NCBI GenBank assembly: GCA_030704615.1
Contig: CM060734.1
Coordinates: 14,320,001 to 14,384,000, forward strand
DNA from: Takakia lepidozioides
Lineage: Eukaryota > Streptophyta > Takakiopsida > Takakiales > Takakiaceae
DNA: 64,000 nt
Direction of reading: 5' to 3'
Positions 44,712-56,300 of the stretch are shown here, in pieces. The notes below the pieces were generated by a model. It had not been told where the DNA came from. It was given only the letters and a program-made list of their open reading frames with translations, and made no database searches. Numbering within the stretch: the stretch's first letter is position 1; each line of letters begins with the position of its first letter. The position numbers and the translations under genes were made by a program.

Positions 44712-46640
44712 GAGGCCTCCTACCGTGGCTCAGGACACATGGTCGTACTGTATTAATAGGCAATTCAGTTTGATGAGTTGGGGCACCAAAATCAGTCTGT
44801 GGGAAGCCAAACCCATGCAAGTGCTAGGTATTTGGATGTATACTTTCGGCTCCTCTTGATCTGTGCGTACTTCAAGACTGGTTGATTCTCACCATGCGTT
44901 GCTGAAGAAGCCAAGCCCTCTATTTGACTAGCTGCTTGAGTTAAAAGAGTCTCCACCCAGGGTTTATCTACAAGTTAGGTCAACGGCTTCCGTTCCAAGC
45001 ATGTTGCTTATTGTGGGCCGTCTCTTAGCCATGATAAAATCTGAAAGTTTTTTATGCGAGCCTCTCAGGTCTGGATCCATCATCTGGAGTTGGAATGTGC
45101 TACAGATGGCGTGCGTCAGTTTTATTTCTCAAGAAGAATGTTGGTGGTATGTCCCAACAGGGCATGAATCTTTGAACCTGAGTTTCACCTGAATTTCATG
45201 CATCTTGTCGCAGTTGGACAACAACGAATCCTGTTCCTGCTTCTCTTTCTCACTGAAGTGCCTACTTGAGGTGTCTGCTACAAAAATACACATAATCCTT
45301 GTGGAATATTATGACCTTTTGAGTAGTAGCACTTTGAATATTTTGTAAACATGGTAGTCAGAATATCATGACTAGATCTGAACCTTTCCCAAAAAATATG
45401 ATTTAGGTCACACATATTTAGATGTGGTCTGCCCTCCAAAAAAAACATCATCCAGATCTTGCATTTTACTTTTCAACCCCCTCATTGATCCTATTTTCTG
45501 TTTTCGCAACTACTATTGAGCCATAGAACCATTTAACAAATGTGGGGGACGCAACAAGCTTCTTATGCCTCCTCGACCTTGGAAACTAGTTAGATTTTCA
45601 GTGGAACTACTTCACACAGTTGCTGCTCCTACCCTATCTTAAAAGAAAAAGTGGTAGTCACTGGCCCCTTCTCCCCATTTTCATTGCAAGGAAGTGTTGG
45701 TACTGCATACATATAAGCCAAGCTTGACTTCACCACATTGCTTGCCAGAAATCACACATTCACACGTGCACTCCAACAATCTTCTCTTGCTTTCTTTGGT
45801 TTTCATCTGCAAGTAGTATCTGGCCTTGGGACACAACCCCAGAGAACACAAATGATTTGTTCATCTTGAGAATTATCGAAAATAATATTGTTTCGATACC
45901 CTTACAAAGGTATCATGTTGAAGTTGGAATCTGTGTTCGATAGAGAGTTTAATAATCTTGTGCGTTGATACTCTTACAGTGGTATCATGTTTGGTATATG
46001 TACATAGCCATATTGGCACAATAAGTGCTTGGCAGTATGAAATTGGTTAGGGTTTTGCAGTGGTAAAAGTTGAAGTTGGAGCTTAAGGTGCCGATCAAGC
46101 TCACATGCACTACTTTCAAGAGAATCATGGCAGAATTTCACCAGCTGAGGGTCGAAAAAGTGTGTGCAAATTAAATCCTTCACGGAAAAGTGGCTGGATG
46201 AGAGGGAAGGGAATGGAAGTGGCTGAGTTACACGAGTTAAAAATCACTGAGAGACTGTGACAGGAATGGTAGAAATCCACTGCAAGGTCCAGGGAGCCAA
46301 TATCTGAATGTGCTTACTCATGGCCAGATCTCGTCATTTGGTGTTCCAAGAAGCCTGCCACAGTACACAACGCACCACCGCTCTACAGTTCTCCTGTTGC
46401 TGCAGTGTTCTCTCGCTACTTCTCCTCCTCCAACTGATCTGATCCTCCTCTGCCCTCTGCACCTCTGCCCTAAAAGCGCTTGGTGACTTCATGTCTCTCT
46501 CCCTCTCTCGCTCTCGCTCTCTCTCCCTCTCCTCTCGTGCTCACGCCTTACTACGGGCAAAGGATAGACGGGTAGTAAGAATAGACAATCTTGCTCACCA
46601 ATAACCACGATCTTGAAATAAAGCCAAAGCTTTTTACAAA
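44712..46640. other. Intergenic stretch, nothing firmly recognised
   Basis: Two copies of GATAC(C/T)CTTACA-NN-GGTATCATGTT occur at about 45896 and 45968. They recall retroelement leader sequences, but no LTR pair was found. A CT-rich microsatellite lies at about 46490-46545. No gene is supported. Confidence 0.4.
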
Positions 46641-47380
46641 GCAAAATCATCCGATGTTGTGCTTATCTCTACCATCATACCTAAGCATGTGCGCGAGTTT
46701 TTGGTGATGGCATTTGAGGGGAGGGAGAACCCAGTTGTTTGTCTCTCTCCTCCTTTAGATTCCGAGCTGTTTTCTCCAGCTCTTGGATTTTTGCGATGAG
46801 ATTGTCTACCTTTCGAATTCGTCAAGGAATCGAAATTGCCACCAAAGAAGTTTAGTATGCGCCTAGTCCGAGGTTCTCTAGAAGTTATCTGATGTATCTA
46901 CATGTCAACGTTGTCTCCTGACAGTGGATGCCTGCTACGACTTAGGTGATTATGCCAAACAACTCCCACAAAGGCAACGACGTGCAACTGGAGCAAGTGA
47001 TGCGAATTGGCACCAAGACTCTACGCTATGTAAAACACATGGAGGTGGAAATGTAATGGGATCTCATCCGATATACAAAGCAAAATCATCTGATGTTGTG
47101 CTTCTCCCTACCATCCTACCTGAGCATGTGCACGCGTTTTTCTGTGACGAAGAGTATTCGGGCCGATTGCAATTGCGTCGTTCTATGATAAAACTTTTCG
47201 AATTCGTCAAGGAATCGAAGATGCCACCAAATAAGTTTAGCATGCACCTAATCCGAGGTTCTCTAGAAGTTATCTGATGTATCTAGATGTCAACGTTGTC
47301 TCCTGACAGTGGATGTCTGCTACGACTTAGGTGATTATGTCAAACAACTCCCACAAATGCAATGACGTGCAACTGGAGTG
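46640..47380. repeat. Duplicated segment of unknown coding origin
   Basis: 46640-46995 and 47075-47370 are diverged copies sharing CAAAATCATC(C/T)GATGTTGTGC, TTCGAATTCGTCAAGGAATC and CAACGTTGTCTCCTGACAGT. The second copy encodes in plus VVLLPTILPEHVHAFFCDEE then KLFEFVKESKMPPNKFSMHL and a stop. It looks like a real exon, but I do not recognise the family. The first copy has an internal rearrangement (46690-46805). Confidence 0.65.
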
Positions 47381-48540
47381 CAACGACGTGCAATTGTATT
47401 GTATTCATTATTTGATTTGATGATTTGTTGATTTGAAGTTTGATTTGATGTTGATTTTGAAATAAGGCCAAAACTTTATACACCGAGTGATCTCCAACAA
47501 GAATGTTCTGCTTCAGTTTCTTCATCTGGGTGATAATAGCAGTCTATGTTTCTACTTGTTGTGCATCCTCATCAATTATTATGCAATTGAAGCTTCAACG
47601 ATCGTTGGCTCTCTATGGAGACAGTGCAAAAAAACAATGCAAACATTCTCCATGCATTCCATCTCCAACCATTCCAGTGATGAAGCTGCAAAAGGAGGGA
47701 GTATGCCATATGCAGGCTTTGAGCTGATCATAATTTCAAGAAATGTCTCTGTCAATTCAGAAAACAGCTCAGTGCCAGAACATCCTAGTTTTCCAAATCC
47801 ATTTTCGTCTTTGTTGTATTCCGGGGAAAACTTTACAGCGTCTTTACATTCCAGAGTCTGCTGAGGAAATCAGTTTATTCCATTCTTAAACCATATGCTT
47901 AATGACAACATGTGCAATGTGCATGCAAAATTTGGCAGTGAACAGACATCATCTGCATCCAAAACCATATTTTCTTCCCTCATTTGCACTCCAAGCGTAA
48001 GTTCTCTTTCAAGTTCATGCATTGTTGATGAGAATGTTGCTCATCTTTTACGACTTTGCATATGTAATCTGGACATACTTAAGCGCATGTGGACCAAATA
48101 TGAGCTTGAACCAAATTCATTCAATGGGTCATTCAAGTGTTGAACGCATCTAAGTGTTTTAGAGACAGAAAATTACGTTTTGTTTGTACATGATTTTATT
48201 TTATTTTCTGTTCTTAAACCATATGCTTAATGATAGCATATGCAATGTGCGTGAAAAATTTGAGAGTGAATAAAAACCATTTGGCCCCAAAACCATATTT
48301 TCTTCCCTCATTTGCACTCCAAAATTGAGTTGTCTTCAACTTCATGCACTCTTCATAGAGAGTTCTACAATAGTGAACGAAGAAAACACTTTTTAATTTT
48401 TAATTTTTTTTGGTCAAATCTTTTGCACGGATGTAGTAATGCAAGGGTCAAATTCACAAAACAAAACACAGCAAAAAATATATATATTACGTAGCAGCAA
48501 TCCCCAATCCTAGGACCCCAGGCAAGAGGGTACTGCGACG
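47380..48540. other. Stretch with a direct duplication
   Basis: 47889-48025 and 48218-48350 are diverged direct repeats 329 bp apart, sharing AAACCATATGCTTAATGA and ATTTTCTTCCCTCATTTGCA. No gene is recognised in this stretch. Confidence 0.6.
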
Positions 48541-48552
48541 CCCCAGCAGATC

Positions 48553-48920
48553 TGCGACTGCGGGGAATCGCAACCTCGCCATGGTGGCAATTCTGCGACG
48601 TCCGGACGTCGCAAACCCCAGCTTCAGTTGGCTCGGCCCTCCCCACGCGCCTAAGTGGGAGGGGGGGATTGTTGCGATTCCCGAGAGTCGCAGCCTTGCG
48701 GGAGCGTTGCAGAGGGTACATGCGACGCCAAGGCGTCGCAACCCCCAGCTCGCTAGCGGGTCATGCCCCAATTGCAGCGACGTGGCGGCAATGCAAGATG
48801 GCAAAGCGTCATCGGAGCGGCGTTGTGGCGACGCTCCGACGTCGCAATTCCCGGGCCGGGTGCTTGCGCGGCGCTGCAGTCGCAGGAGGGTCGGCGCTCC
48901 CGGGGTCCCGGCGTCGCTAA
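48553..48920. repeat. GC-rich cluster of TGCGAC...GTCGCA palindromes
   Basis: 20-bp palindromes or near-palindromes lie at 48553-48572, 48594-48613 (perfect, arm TGCGACGTCC), 48673-48692, 48721-48740 (arm TGCGACGCC) and 48827-48846, with a half copy near 48910. Arms keep TGCGA at both ends while the inner bases vary. The tract is GC-rich and opens spurious long frames on both strands. Confidence 0.9.
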
Positions 48921-49300
48921 CCCCCCCTAAACGTAGTAGTGAGTATGTCGGAGCCTCCTCCCTCCTCACCATGTGGAACGCATCCCGCTCCCTTGTCCCC
49001 GCTCCCCCTCGTCCTGTAGAACACAGCTTTGCTCCCCTGTTCTTGGTCCCCGCTCCCCTCCTCGCCCTGTGGAACATGGCTTGCTCCCTTGCTCCCAGTC
49101 CCCATTCCTTTCCTTGCTCCCCTGTCCCTCTATGAGGAGCAAGGATCGGGGAGCGGGAATATGGGAGCAAAATTGGAGAATGTCTAGAAACATGGTCCTA
49201 AAGGTGGGGAACATGAGGAGGGAACATGAGGTATGGAGCGCTCCCCACCAACAGGGGATGAGATTTCACCGGTAGTTTGTCGGGCCCCCTCCTAGAGCTC
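48921..49300. other. Low-complexity CCCGCTCCCC-type stretch
   Basis: Repeated TGTGGAAC and GCTCCCC motifs occur. No gene is supported. Confidence 0.4.
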
Positions 49301-49319
49301 CGGCCAGCGGCCCCACCTC

Positions 49320-51010
49320 CTCACACGCTTGCCTTAGATAGAGAGAAAGAAAGAAAGAAAGAAAGAGAAGACTCCGGCTGAAGCCAGCATAACTAAGAGC
49401 CACTTCGCCTTACGGCTATAGCCCCATTTCGGGGGTGGGCCCTATAATGAAACAAGTGTCCAGGGGACATCGGGTAACCAGGGGGAAGTGGTATATAGGA
49501 TAGCGGTACCAGAAGTACCCTAGGGTACCCAGGGGTACCGAAGAGGGATTGGACTCAAGTTGCCGCTTATTGGTAATGATAGCTATTAGGGAGTGAAGCG
49601 CAGTGGATCGGGGGGAGAGGGATTTTTAGATTATCGTGTAACGCGTTTATACTGGCGGTATGGATACCACCTTTAGTTCCGACTGTGATGCTGATAGGGG
49701 TCCGGTGCGCCAACCACACTGGCGGATAGCGAGGATGAGGGGGCATATTTTTGTCGTTTCTCTAAGGTGGAGGGGGCTGGGTATCGGTCATGACAGTATG
49801 TGAATTCAACGAAGTGAATGCTGAGTTCTGGGGAAGGGGAAGTGGGTAGGGGGGCATTGATGGGTAAGCCTTGGACAAGTAGGATGTCTGGGCAGAGTCG
49901 GGAAGGGCAAGTGCAGGGTGAATGAAGACAAATACATGGGAGGATCCAGTGAGGGACAGTGTGGTCAGGGGGTCGGCCTTGGTAGGTACCAACATTGATG
50001 AGTGAGAACCATCTGGTTTCAGGTCGGGTCATGAGAAGTTTATGAATGTGCCAGACTGCGTGATTATGGCGAGTAATGCGGAGACCATGTATAACGGGGT
50101 GAGTACACTGACTGAGGGGGGGGGGGCCAGGTGTCACGTTTTAGATGTGTATGTGAGCATAATTTGAGTGTTTGTCGGATTTGCGCATGAGTGGTAGTAT
50201 TGGTGTGCTAGAAGTAGTTTGATAACTTATGGTGAAGCACTGTAGATTGTGTCCATTTTTGGATATGAGCTTTGGTGTGGCTAGTAGATGTTAAGGCTTG
50301 TTTGTAAGAATGGTTTGCAGGTTACGTATGGCCCTGGTGGTTGGGGGTTTTGGTACCAGAATGGGTGGGTATGAGCAATATGGATGGGGTCGGCCGTGGG
50401 ATCCAGTGGGGGTTTGGCGGCCCCCGACTGGGCAAGGAGGTATGCCTTATAGTTGCCGGTGATACCAGTGTGGGGGAGCAAACTTTGATCAAATGTATGG
50501 GGCGGTCAATGGAAACCGCACGGTTGATGATAGTTGTGATGAGGTTATGGTCTGGGTGATGGAGGTGGCAGGAAGGGCTGGAGAGGTGGTTGCGAAGAAG
50601 AAATAATAAAGTAAGGTTGTCTGTGAAAATGTAGAGGGGGGGGGGGGGGGGGGGGGACAGCTGGGAGAGTGCTTCAAAGATTGCCATAAGCTCAGCGCGT
50701 AATATAGTGGCGGGGCCCAGAAGTCTAAGAGCCACACCTTGGTTATTAGCAACATGATAAACACCGTAGCCAGCGTTAGAGCTGGATTGGGAGCCGTCTG
50801 TATAGTGGGAGTGGGAGGGAGAGAATTTGAGCGGCATGCGTTGATGGGAGACCGGTGGGTCAGTAGAGGGCAAGAGAGGGGCAGGAGAAGGGCGCGGTAG
50901 TGCCCTTATCCATGCCTTGCTTGGATTGACCTTGGGAAACAGGTTGGGTGAGGAGCTAGATGGAGTGGAGGGGTGAGGGTGTGGGGTGGGGAGAATGGAG
51001 ACTTTCATCC
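49320..51010 (-). mobile_element. LINE fragment with RNase H domain
   Basis: The minus frame 51008-50322 encodes an RNase H-type domain with YTDGSQSSSNAGYG, ILRAELMAIFEAL and LYIFTDNL, i.e. the D-E-D triad in the family's order. 50137-49673 encodes the usual downstream region of such LINEs (RPETRWFSLINVGTY, then a C-terminal tail ending YPAPSTLEKRQKYAP). A Pro-rich insert and a C-run (50637-50656) interrupt it. The minus-strand 3' end runs into a (CTTT)n tract at 49345-49368. The RT part is absent, so it is a truncated remnant of a different LINE clade from LINE 1 and 2. Confidence 0.75.
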
Positions 51011-51019
51011 CCCATGTGC

Positions 51020-52680
51020 TTCAGAAACAGAAGGAAAAAAGAATCATGAGCACGCGAAGCGCAGTCCAACAGGTCCCAGAGTAATAGCAGATCCAACGGA
51101 ATTCATTCAACGGGTGAACGGAACGGATGGTTGCCCATCCAAATCATTTTTGTTTGCTTTCAAACTTTGCCAATATGTTCGGGACACCCTCTCACAGGTC
51201 CCTGACCAATACGAGATCAATCAAAATTCATTCGATGGCTGCACGGATGGTTGCCCTTCGAAATGATTTTGGTTCCCTTTGAGACTTGGCCAGTATGTTC
51301 AATGTACCATCTAAGAGGTCCCAGAGTGATATGAGATGAAACGAAATTTGTTCAATGGGCCAACGGATGGTTGCCCATCCAAATGATTTTTGTTCGCTTC
51401 AAGACTTGGCCAGCATGTTCAACGTACCATCTGACAGGTCCTAGAGCAATACGAGATCAATCGAAATTCGGTCAATGGGCCAATGAGGCGTTCACCTCTC
51501 ATCCAGTTTTTGTTCATTGCGAAAAAAAGAAATCCTACAATGCGTGCACGGCTATTGCACCCATTGAATGGATGTGGTTAAAGCCCATCTTTTGCCAGCA
51601 TCTGCTTCAACACGTGTGCGGCACATGTGCAGAGACACAACAGAAGACAAAATCATTTGCCTCCCCATCGACGCGCTCAGCCCTCAACCCATTCGAGAAT
51701 TTAATCGAATTTAAATGAATTTGAAGCTTGTAATTAGGTCAACGCCGTCTTTTCATTGGGGGTTTCTGCCACGTATCAATTTTATTTTTGGCTCAATTTT
51801 GTTCTGCGGCTTCAAACCTCCCACCGCTACATCCCTGCCAAAATTTGGACCAATAAAAAAGGATCCAAGAGAAGAGTGTTGGACATCTTCGCTCACTATT
51901 GCAGAACTCTCTATGAAGAGTGCGCGAAGTAGAACACAAATCAAGTTTGGAGTGCAAAACAGGGAAGAAGCTGTGGTTCTCGGTCTAAATGAATTTTGTT
52001 TCCCTCCCGAATTCGGCACGCACGTTGCATATGGAGTCATTACACATACGGTTCAGAAACAGAATGAATCATGAGCACGCGAAGCGCAGTCCAACAGGTC
52101 CCAGAGTAATAGCAGATCCAACGGAATTCATTCAACGGGTGAACGGAACGGATGGTTGCCCATCCAAATCATTTTTGTTTGCTTTCAAACTTTCCCAGTA
52201 TGTTCGGGACACCCTCTCACAGGCCCCCGACTAATACGAGATCAATCGAAATTCATTCGATGGCTGCACGGATGGTTGCCCTTCGAAATGATTTTGGTTC
52301 CCTTTGAGACTTGGCCAGTATGTTCAATGTACCATCTAAGAGGTCCCAGAGTGATATGAAATGAAACGAAATTTGTTCAATGGGCCAACGGATGGTTGCC
52401 TATCCAAATGATTTTCGTCGCTTCGAGACTTGGCCAGCATGTTCAACGTACCATCTGACAGGTCCTAGAGCAATACGAGATCAATCAAAATTTGTTCAAT
52501 GGGCCAATGAGGCGTTCACCTCTCATCCAATTTTTGTTCATTGCAAAAAAAGAAATCCTGCAATGCGTGCACGGCTATTGCACCCATTGAACGGATGTGG
52601 TTAAAGCCCATCTTTTGCCTGCATGTTCTTCAACACGTGTGCGGCACATGTGCAGAGACACAATACAAGACAAAATTGTA
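51020..52680. repeat. ~120-bp tandem repeat arrays in two direct copies
   Basis: 51021-51640 and 52052-52675 are long direct copies starting near AATCATGAGCACGCGAAGCG. Each holds about four ~120-bp units, each unit containing GGATGGTTGCCCATCCAAAT followed by CACAGGTCC(C)-type and GAGATCAATC-type blocks. The 380-bp spacer has no recognised gene. The pattern suggests a satellite or a terminally repeated retroelement with internal tandem repeats. Confidence 0.85.
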
Positions 52681-54790
52681 GATGTGTATTGTGAGAATGA
52701 GGATGAGGTCTTGGCCGAAATGACGACACTTATAGAGGAACACAACATTAACGAAATCAGGTGCCTAGAAATTGTACTCCACTGCCATTGCCATCTGCTG
52801 TCACTCCATCCTGAGAGGAGAGTGGAGAAGGAACGAGTGCTGAGACTCATGGTTCAAAATTCACGACACCACTTGCGAAAGTGCCAAGAAACGTGGAAGG
52901 GGGCCCAAAATCCAGAATCCTTAGTCATTTTTACAAGGGTCGTAGATCTTTGTCTCCCATGGATTTGATCATGTCTGTCCCTGGAGAGCTTGAAAAGTTG
53001 AAGGCCCTGGTCAAGGTTGTAGAGAGAACCATAGTCCAACAAAAGGAATCAAAGAATGTTATGACTTTGGGTAGGATAGCTGCTTCAAAATCCAGCTCGA
53101 AACCTTTGTATCCAAGAAGAGAGAGCTCCAGCATTTCGTATGCCCACACTGGAAGAGTTAGAGCGTTGCATGCCATGGTCACCATTGGCAAACATCAGGT
53201 GCTTGGGCAAGTGGACACTGGAGTGATGTTATCTGTTATTTCGGCCAGTACAGTGAGAGACCTTGGTTTGATGGGTTCTGTGGCCAGCGATTGAGATATG
53301 ACATATCGGGTTGTATCTGGAGCTGTGGAGACAGCTATGGGCAGATTGGAAGACCTGAAAGTTACAGTCAACTAGTGAGCTCTTTCATGGTGGTAGATAC
53401 TAACACACACAATATGCTGTTACGACTGGACTTTTTGAGAAAGTTTGGAGCCCGCTACAACAAATTCCGGCTTTTACGACTGTTGTTTTGCAGTAGTATC
53501 AGCCATTTATGACTTCGTGACTACCAAGTAAAAAAAAACCCTGTCAGTTATGACATTGCAGTCGGAAGTGCCATATAAGTCGTAAGTCGCAGTTTTGGAG
53601 TTGTCTGTTGACGTAGCACTTGAGCTGTCTGCTCGTAGTCATTGCCACGACTGCAATTTACGACTACAACAGTCCATGTCGGCTTGACGTGGCGATGACG
53701 TGGTAGTCATAAAATTCTGATTAAAAAAATTTGAAATGTGAAATTCAAAATTTGAAATGTTGTTGATAGTTGAACCCATACCATCCTTCAGATTACTAGA
53801 CAATGCATATCTAAGACCTAAGACCTCTGCATTAAGCATCACTAAATCACTATACACTAACCAACAGATCTATTATACATATATACATCACGTAGATGGT
53901 TTGATTGTATATAACCATAATAAACTTTGAAATATAAAGCTTTTGACACGTCTAATCATAGTCATATATGTGACTACTAGTCATATATATACCGTACAAC
54001 ATGACATCATAGTCACAGTCATGTAGTAATACATGATTATGATATGTCATCCAGTCATAAACATGTATATGACTATTAGTCATATGTACCATCTCACATT
54101 CGACACGTGTAGTCGTGCAGCCATGCATACATTGGAATGCTCATGTCATCTTAGTATAGTGTTGGACATGACTCGTAGTCGTATCAACCATCTCAATGCA
54201 TCCGGTCAACTGTGTTTGACCGCAGATCCGCAGATCGAAGAGTCATGTAGTCACGTATGTGACTTCGGGCTAACTCCATTGGCATTGACAACTGCAATTG
54301 GCACTTTGTAGACAGATATGCCATGACTGGCCAAAAGTGACGGTCGTAAAAATCGGAGTTTGTTGTAGTGGTGGTGGATATCGAGACATAGACTATGCGC
54401 ATTTGATATAGGCCAGGGAGAGCAGTTGCTCATATTCCGTTACACACCATCAATCAGCTGGAACATGAAGATGCTGAAGTGGGTAATTCTGGTCTGGAAG
54501 AAAGAGAGTACAAACATGGAAAAGAAGGTCAAGGGCAGGTCATGGAAACAAATTTGCACCTGCTGGTTATTGAGGATACTAGAGCTGAGGACGAATATGA
54601 GGAAACAGAAGAAGATGATGTATCTGAGTCAGAAACTGACAGTGAGGACTGGCATAGCCCCTCATACAACATTTGCTTAAGCGGTGGAACGAGCTGCCTA
54701 CGAGGAATGGACGAAATTGGGGCTTACGCCCAGTTTGGGAAGGGCACTTCTGCAAGTAAACAAACTGAGGTGGAGGATTAACCTCAGCGA
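52640..54790 (+). pseudogene. LTR-retroelement gag/protease remnant
   Basis: Plus frames encode a gag-like helical segment (52700-52990), then a retropepsin-like segment near 53160-53290 with LGQVDTGVMLSVIS, whose DTG is the active-site motif, followed by NMLLRLDFLRKFGA near 53415. The frame is broken by stops at about 53290 and 53520 and by insertion of a CACTA-like element exactly after KFGA. The expected continuation VVDIE resumes at 54371. Downstream an acidic low-complexity region continues to 54780. It resembles plant Ty3-type elements, but no reverse transcriptase or LTRs are seen here. Confidence 0.65.
53453..54370. mobile_element. Small non-autonomous CACTA-like transposon
   Basis: The left end at 53453 reads CGCTACAACAAATTCCGGCT and the right end at 54370 reads, on minus, CACTACAACAAACTCCGATT. 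This gives imperfect terminal inverted repeats of about 28 bp with the CACTA signature, followed by TTTTACGAC on both sides. The 918-bp interior has no coding frame but many short GTCATAT/TAGTCAT motifs typical of subterminal repeats. A 3-bp target duplication is not evident (GCC against GTG). It interrupts the protease frame of the surrounding retroelement. Confidence 0.8.
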
Positions 54791-55223
54791 CGACGAGCAG
54801 GGTGATGAGGACGCCACGGTCGGTAAAAACCTCTAGAAGACGAGAAGGATCCAGACGCATCGGCTGATGAGGAGGAGGGTAGCTATCGTGTGAGCAGCTC
54901 ACGTGAGCACGCTTACGCTTAAAGTGGAAAATGTGAGCAGAATCCCTTAAGCGTGAGCAGATTAGTGAATGGGAGCCTACAACCGAGGGAAGAAGAGGGC
55001 CTATTGCCGTGGACAAAAACTACAATGCACGGACGCAATCCACACCCCATCCGACGGAAGAATCCAAGCTCCATGACGACCGTATGGTACGAATGTGCGA
55101 TGAAAAAACTGTCGGATGAATGGTTTTCAGGATGAATGAAAAATGGAATGGATGAATGGTGGATGACTTGTGGATGAAAAATGAGCGACACGGATGAACC
55201 ATGGTGTGTGTGCAGGTGCTTGG

Positions 55224-55253
55224 GATTAAGGTGTTGTCAACGACATCTTAATT
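55224..55253. repeat. Element B palindrome, outermost copy
   Basis: Arm GATTAAGGTGTTGT, centre CA, then near-complement ACGACATCTTAAT. It is preceded by GTGTGTGCAGGTGCTTGG, the same lead-in as the 56.3-56.8 kb copies. It lies left of the eL31 copy, so the eL31 sequence sits inside the palindrome-bearing zone. Confidence 0.85.
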
Positions 55254-55615
55254 CCCACTTCGAGTTGGCTCCATCTCCACAACAGACTTCATGGCTAGTA
55301 TGGCTTTTTCTCAGTGGCTGTGAAGTCTGTCCGACTTTATGCTTAGTCCTGCTCTGTTGCTCTTCCAAAGTTTCCTCGTCTAGGTCACGGTAGTATTCGT
55401 TCCTGGTCTTATTACGCTTTCATGAGTATTACTGCAAGATGTCAGTGATGGTTTTCTAGTGGTTCTATTTTTACGATGACCTCTTCCTGCGTTTCTCTCA
55501 ATTCATGGACGTAAGGTGAGGTGAGGTGAGGTGAGGGTAGGGCGGCTTGGAGGTAGGGCGAGGAACCTTAATAGTAGAAAATATCGCCTCAATCTATTGA
55601 CAATAATGTAGCTAC

Positions 55616-55933
55616 ATGAGTGGTCTAACTGTACGCGCGGTTGAGGAGCACAATACATTGAAGAAAATGGCGCCCAAGGCTGTGAAGGAAATTAGGAAGT
55701 TTGCCCAGAAGGCCATGGGGACCAGTGACGTGAGGCTGGATGTAAAGCTCAACAAGCACATATGGAGCAGAGGTGTCCCGAATGTGCCAACCAGAATCTA
55801 CGTCCGAATGGCAAGGAAGCGCAACGACGACGTGGATGCAAAGGCGGAGTTGTACTCATATTTTACTTCAGCAAAGTTACCCGCGGAAGGGTTTCACAAT
55901 CTCGGCACTAAGGTTGTGGAAGAAGATGATTAG
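55616..55933 (+). CDS. Intronless ribosomal protein eL31 copy
   Basis: The 105-codon open frame matches plant 60S ribosomal protein eL31 from [18 protein letters not shown] through [16 protein letters not shown] to GTKVVEEDD, covering most of the roughly 120-residue family length. The usual N-terminus before KKMAPKA is replaced by a divergent 18-residue sequence. The usual ARKRNxDxDAKxELYS is kept ([19 protein letters not shown]). Plant eL31 genes normally have introns; this copy has none, so it is probably a retrocopy carried by element B. No poly(A) or target duplication was found. The codons are largely intact, so recent origin or expression is possible. Confidence 0.75.
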   Translation: MSGLTVRAVEEHNTLKKMAPKAVKEIRKFAQKAMGTSDVRLDVKLNKHIWSRGVPNVPTRIYVRMARKRNDDVDAKAELYSYFTSAKLPAEGFHNLGTKVVEEDD

Positions 55934-56300
55934 GTCTTCAGCTGAATACTAATTTGAATGGTTACAACCCAAATACCACATAGTCTCACCTCTGTTCGAT
56001 GTTGGTTCGATGATGATGATATGCTGGACTTCGTTTTTGTTTCACGTGGGGCAATTGCATCTCGAGTGTGTCCTCAATTTGAGATTTATCGGCTGATCCT
56101 GGCCCTACTTACTTTTGAGGGAACTTGAAGGAAACTGCTGAAGGTAGGAGGCAATTGCATACAGGAGTAAATTTGAGTTACCTATGGACTCTTTTGATGG
56201 GGGTGGGGTTGTAGAGGAGAGAGGAGAAGTGGAGGAAAAAACAAAATCCCCGAAAAATTTCTCCAAAAACAATGAACCCAAAAAATTGAATCCAAAAAAC
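55934..56300. other. Stretch between eL31 copy and palindrome array
   Basis: No gene is recognised. The last 100 bp grade into the A-rich repeat units of the array. Confidence 0.5.

Noticed and set aside
45890-45995. Copia-type LTR/primer-binding-site leader (GGTATCATG motifs)
   Set aside because: Only two short similar motifs occur, with no LTR pair and no retroelement coding nearby.
48487-49170. Long open frames on both strands
   Set aside because: GC-rich palindromic low-complexity DNA opens several frames. None has a domain or plausible composition.
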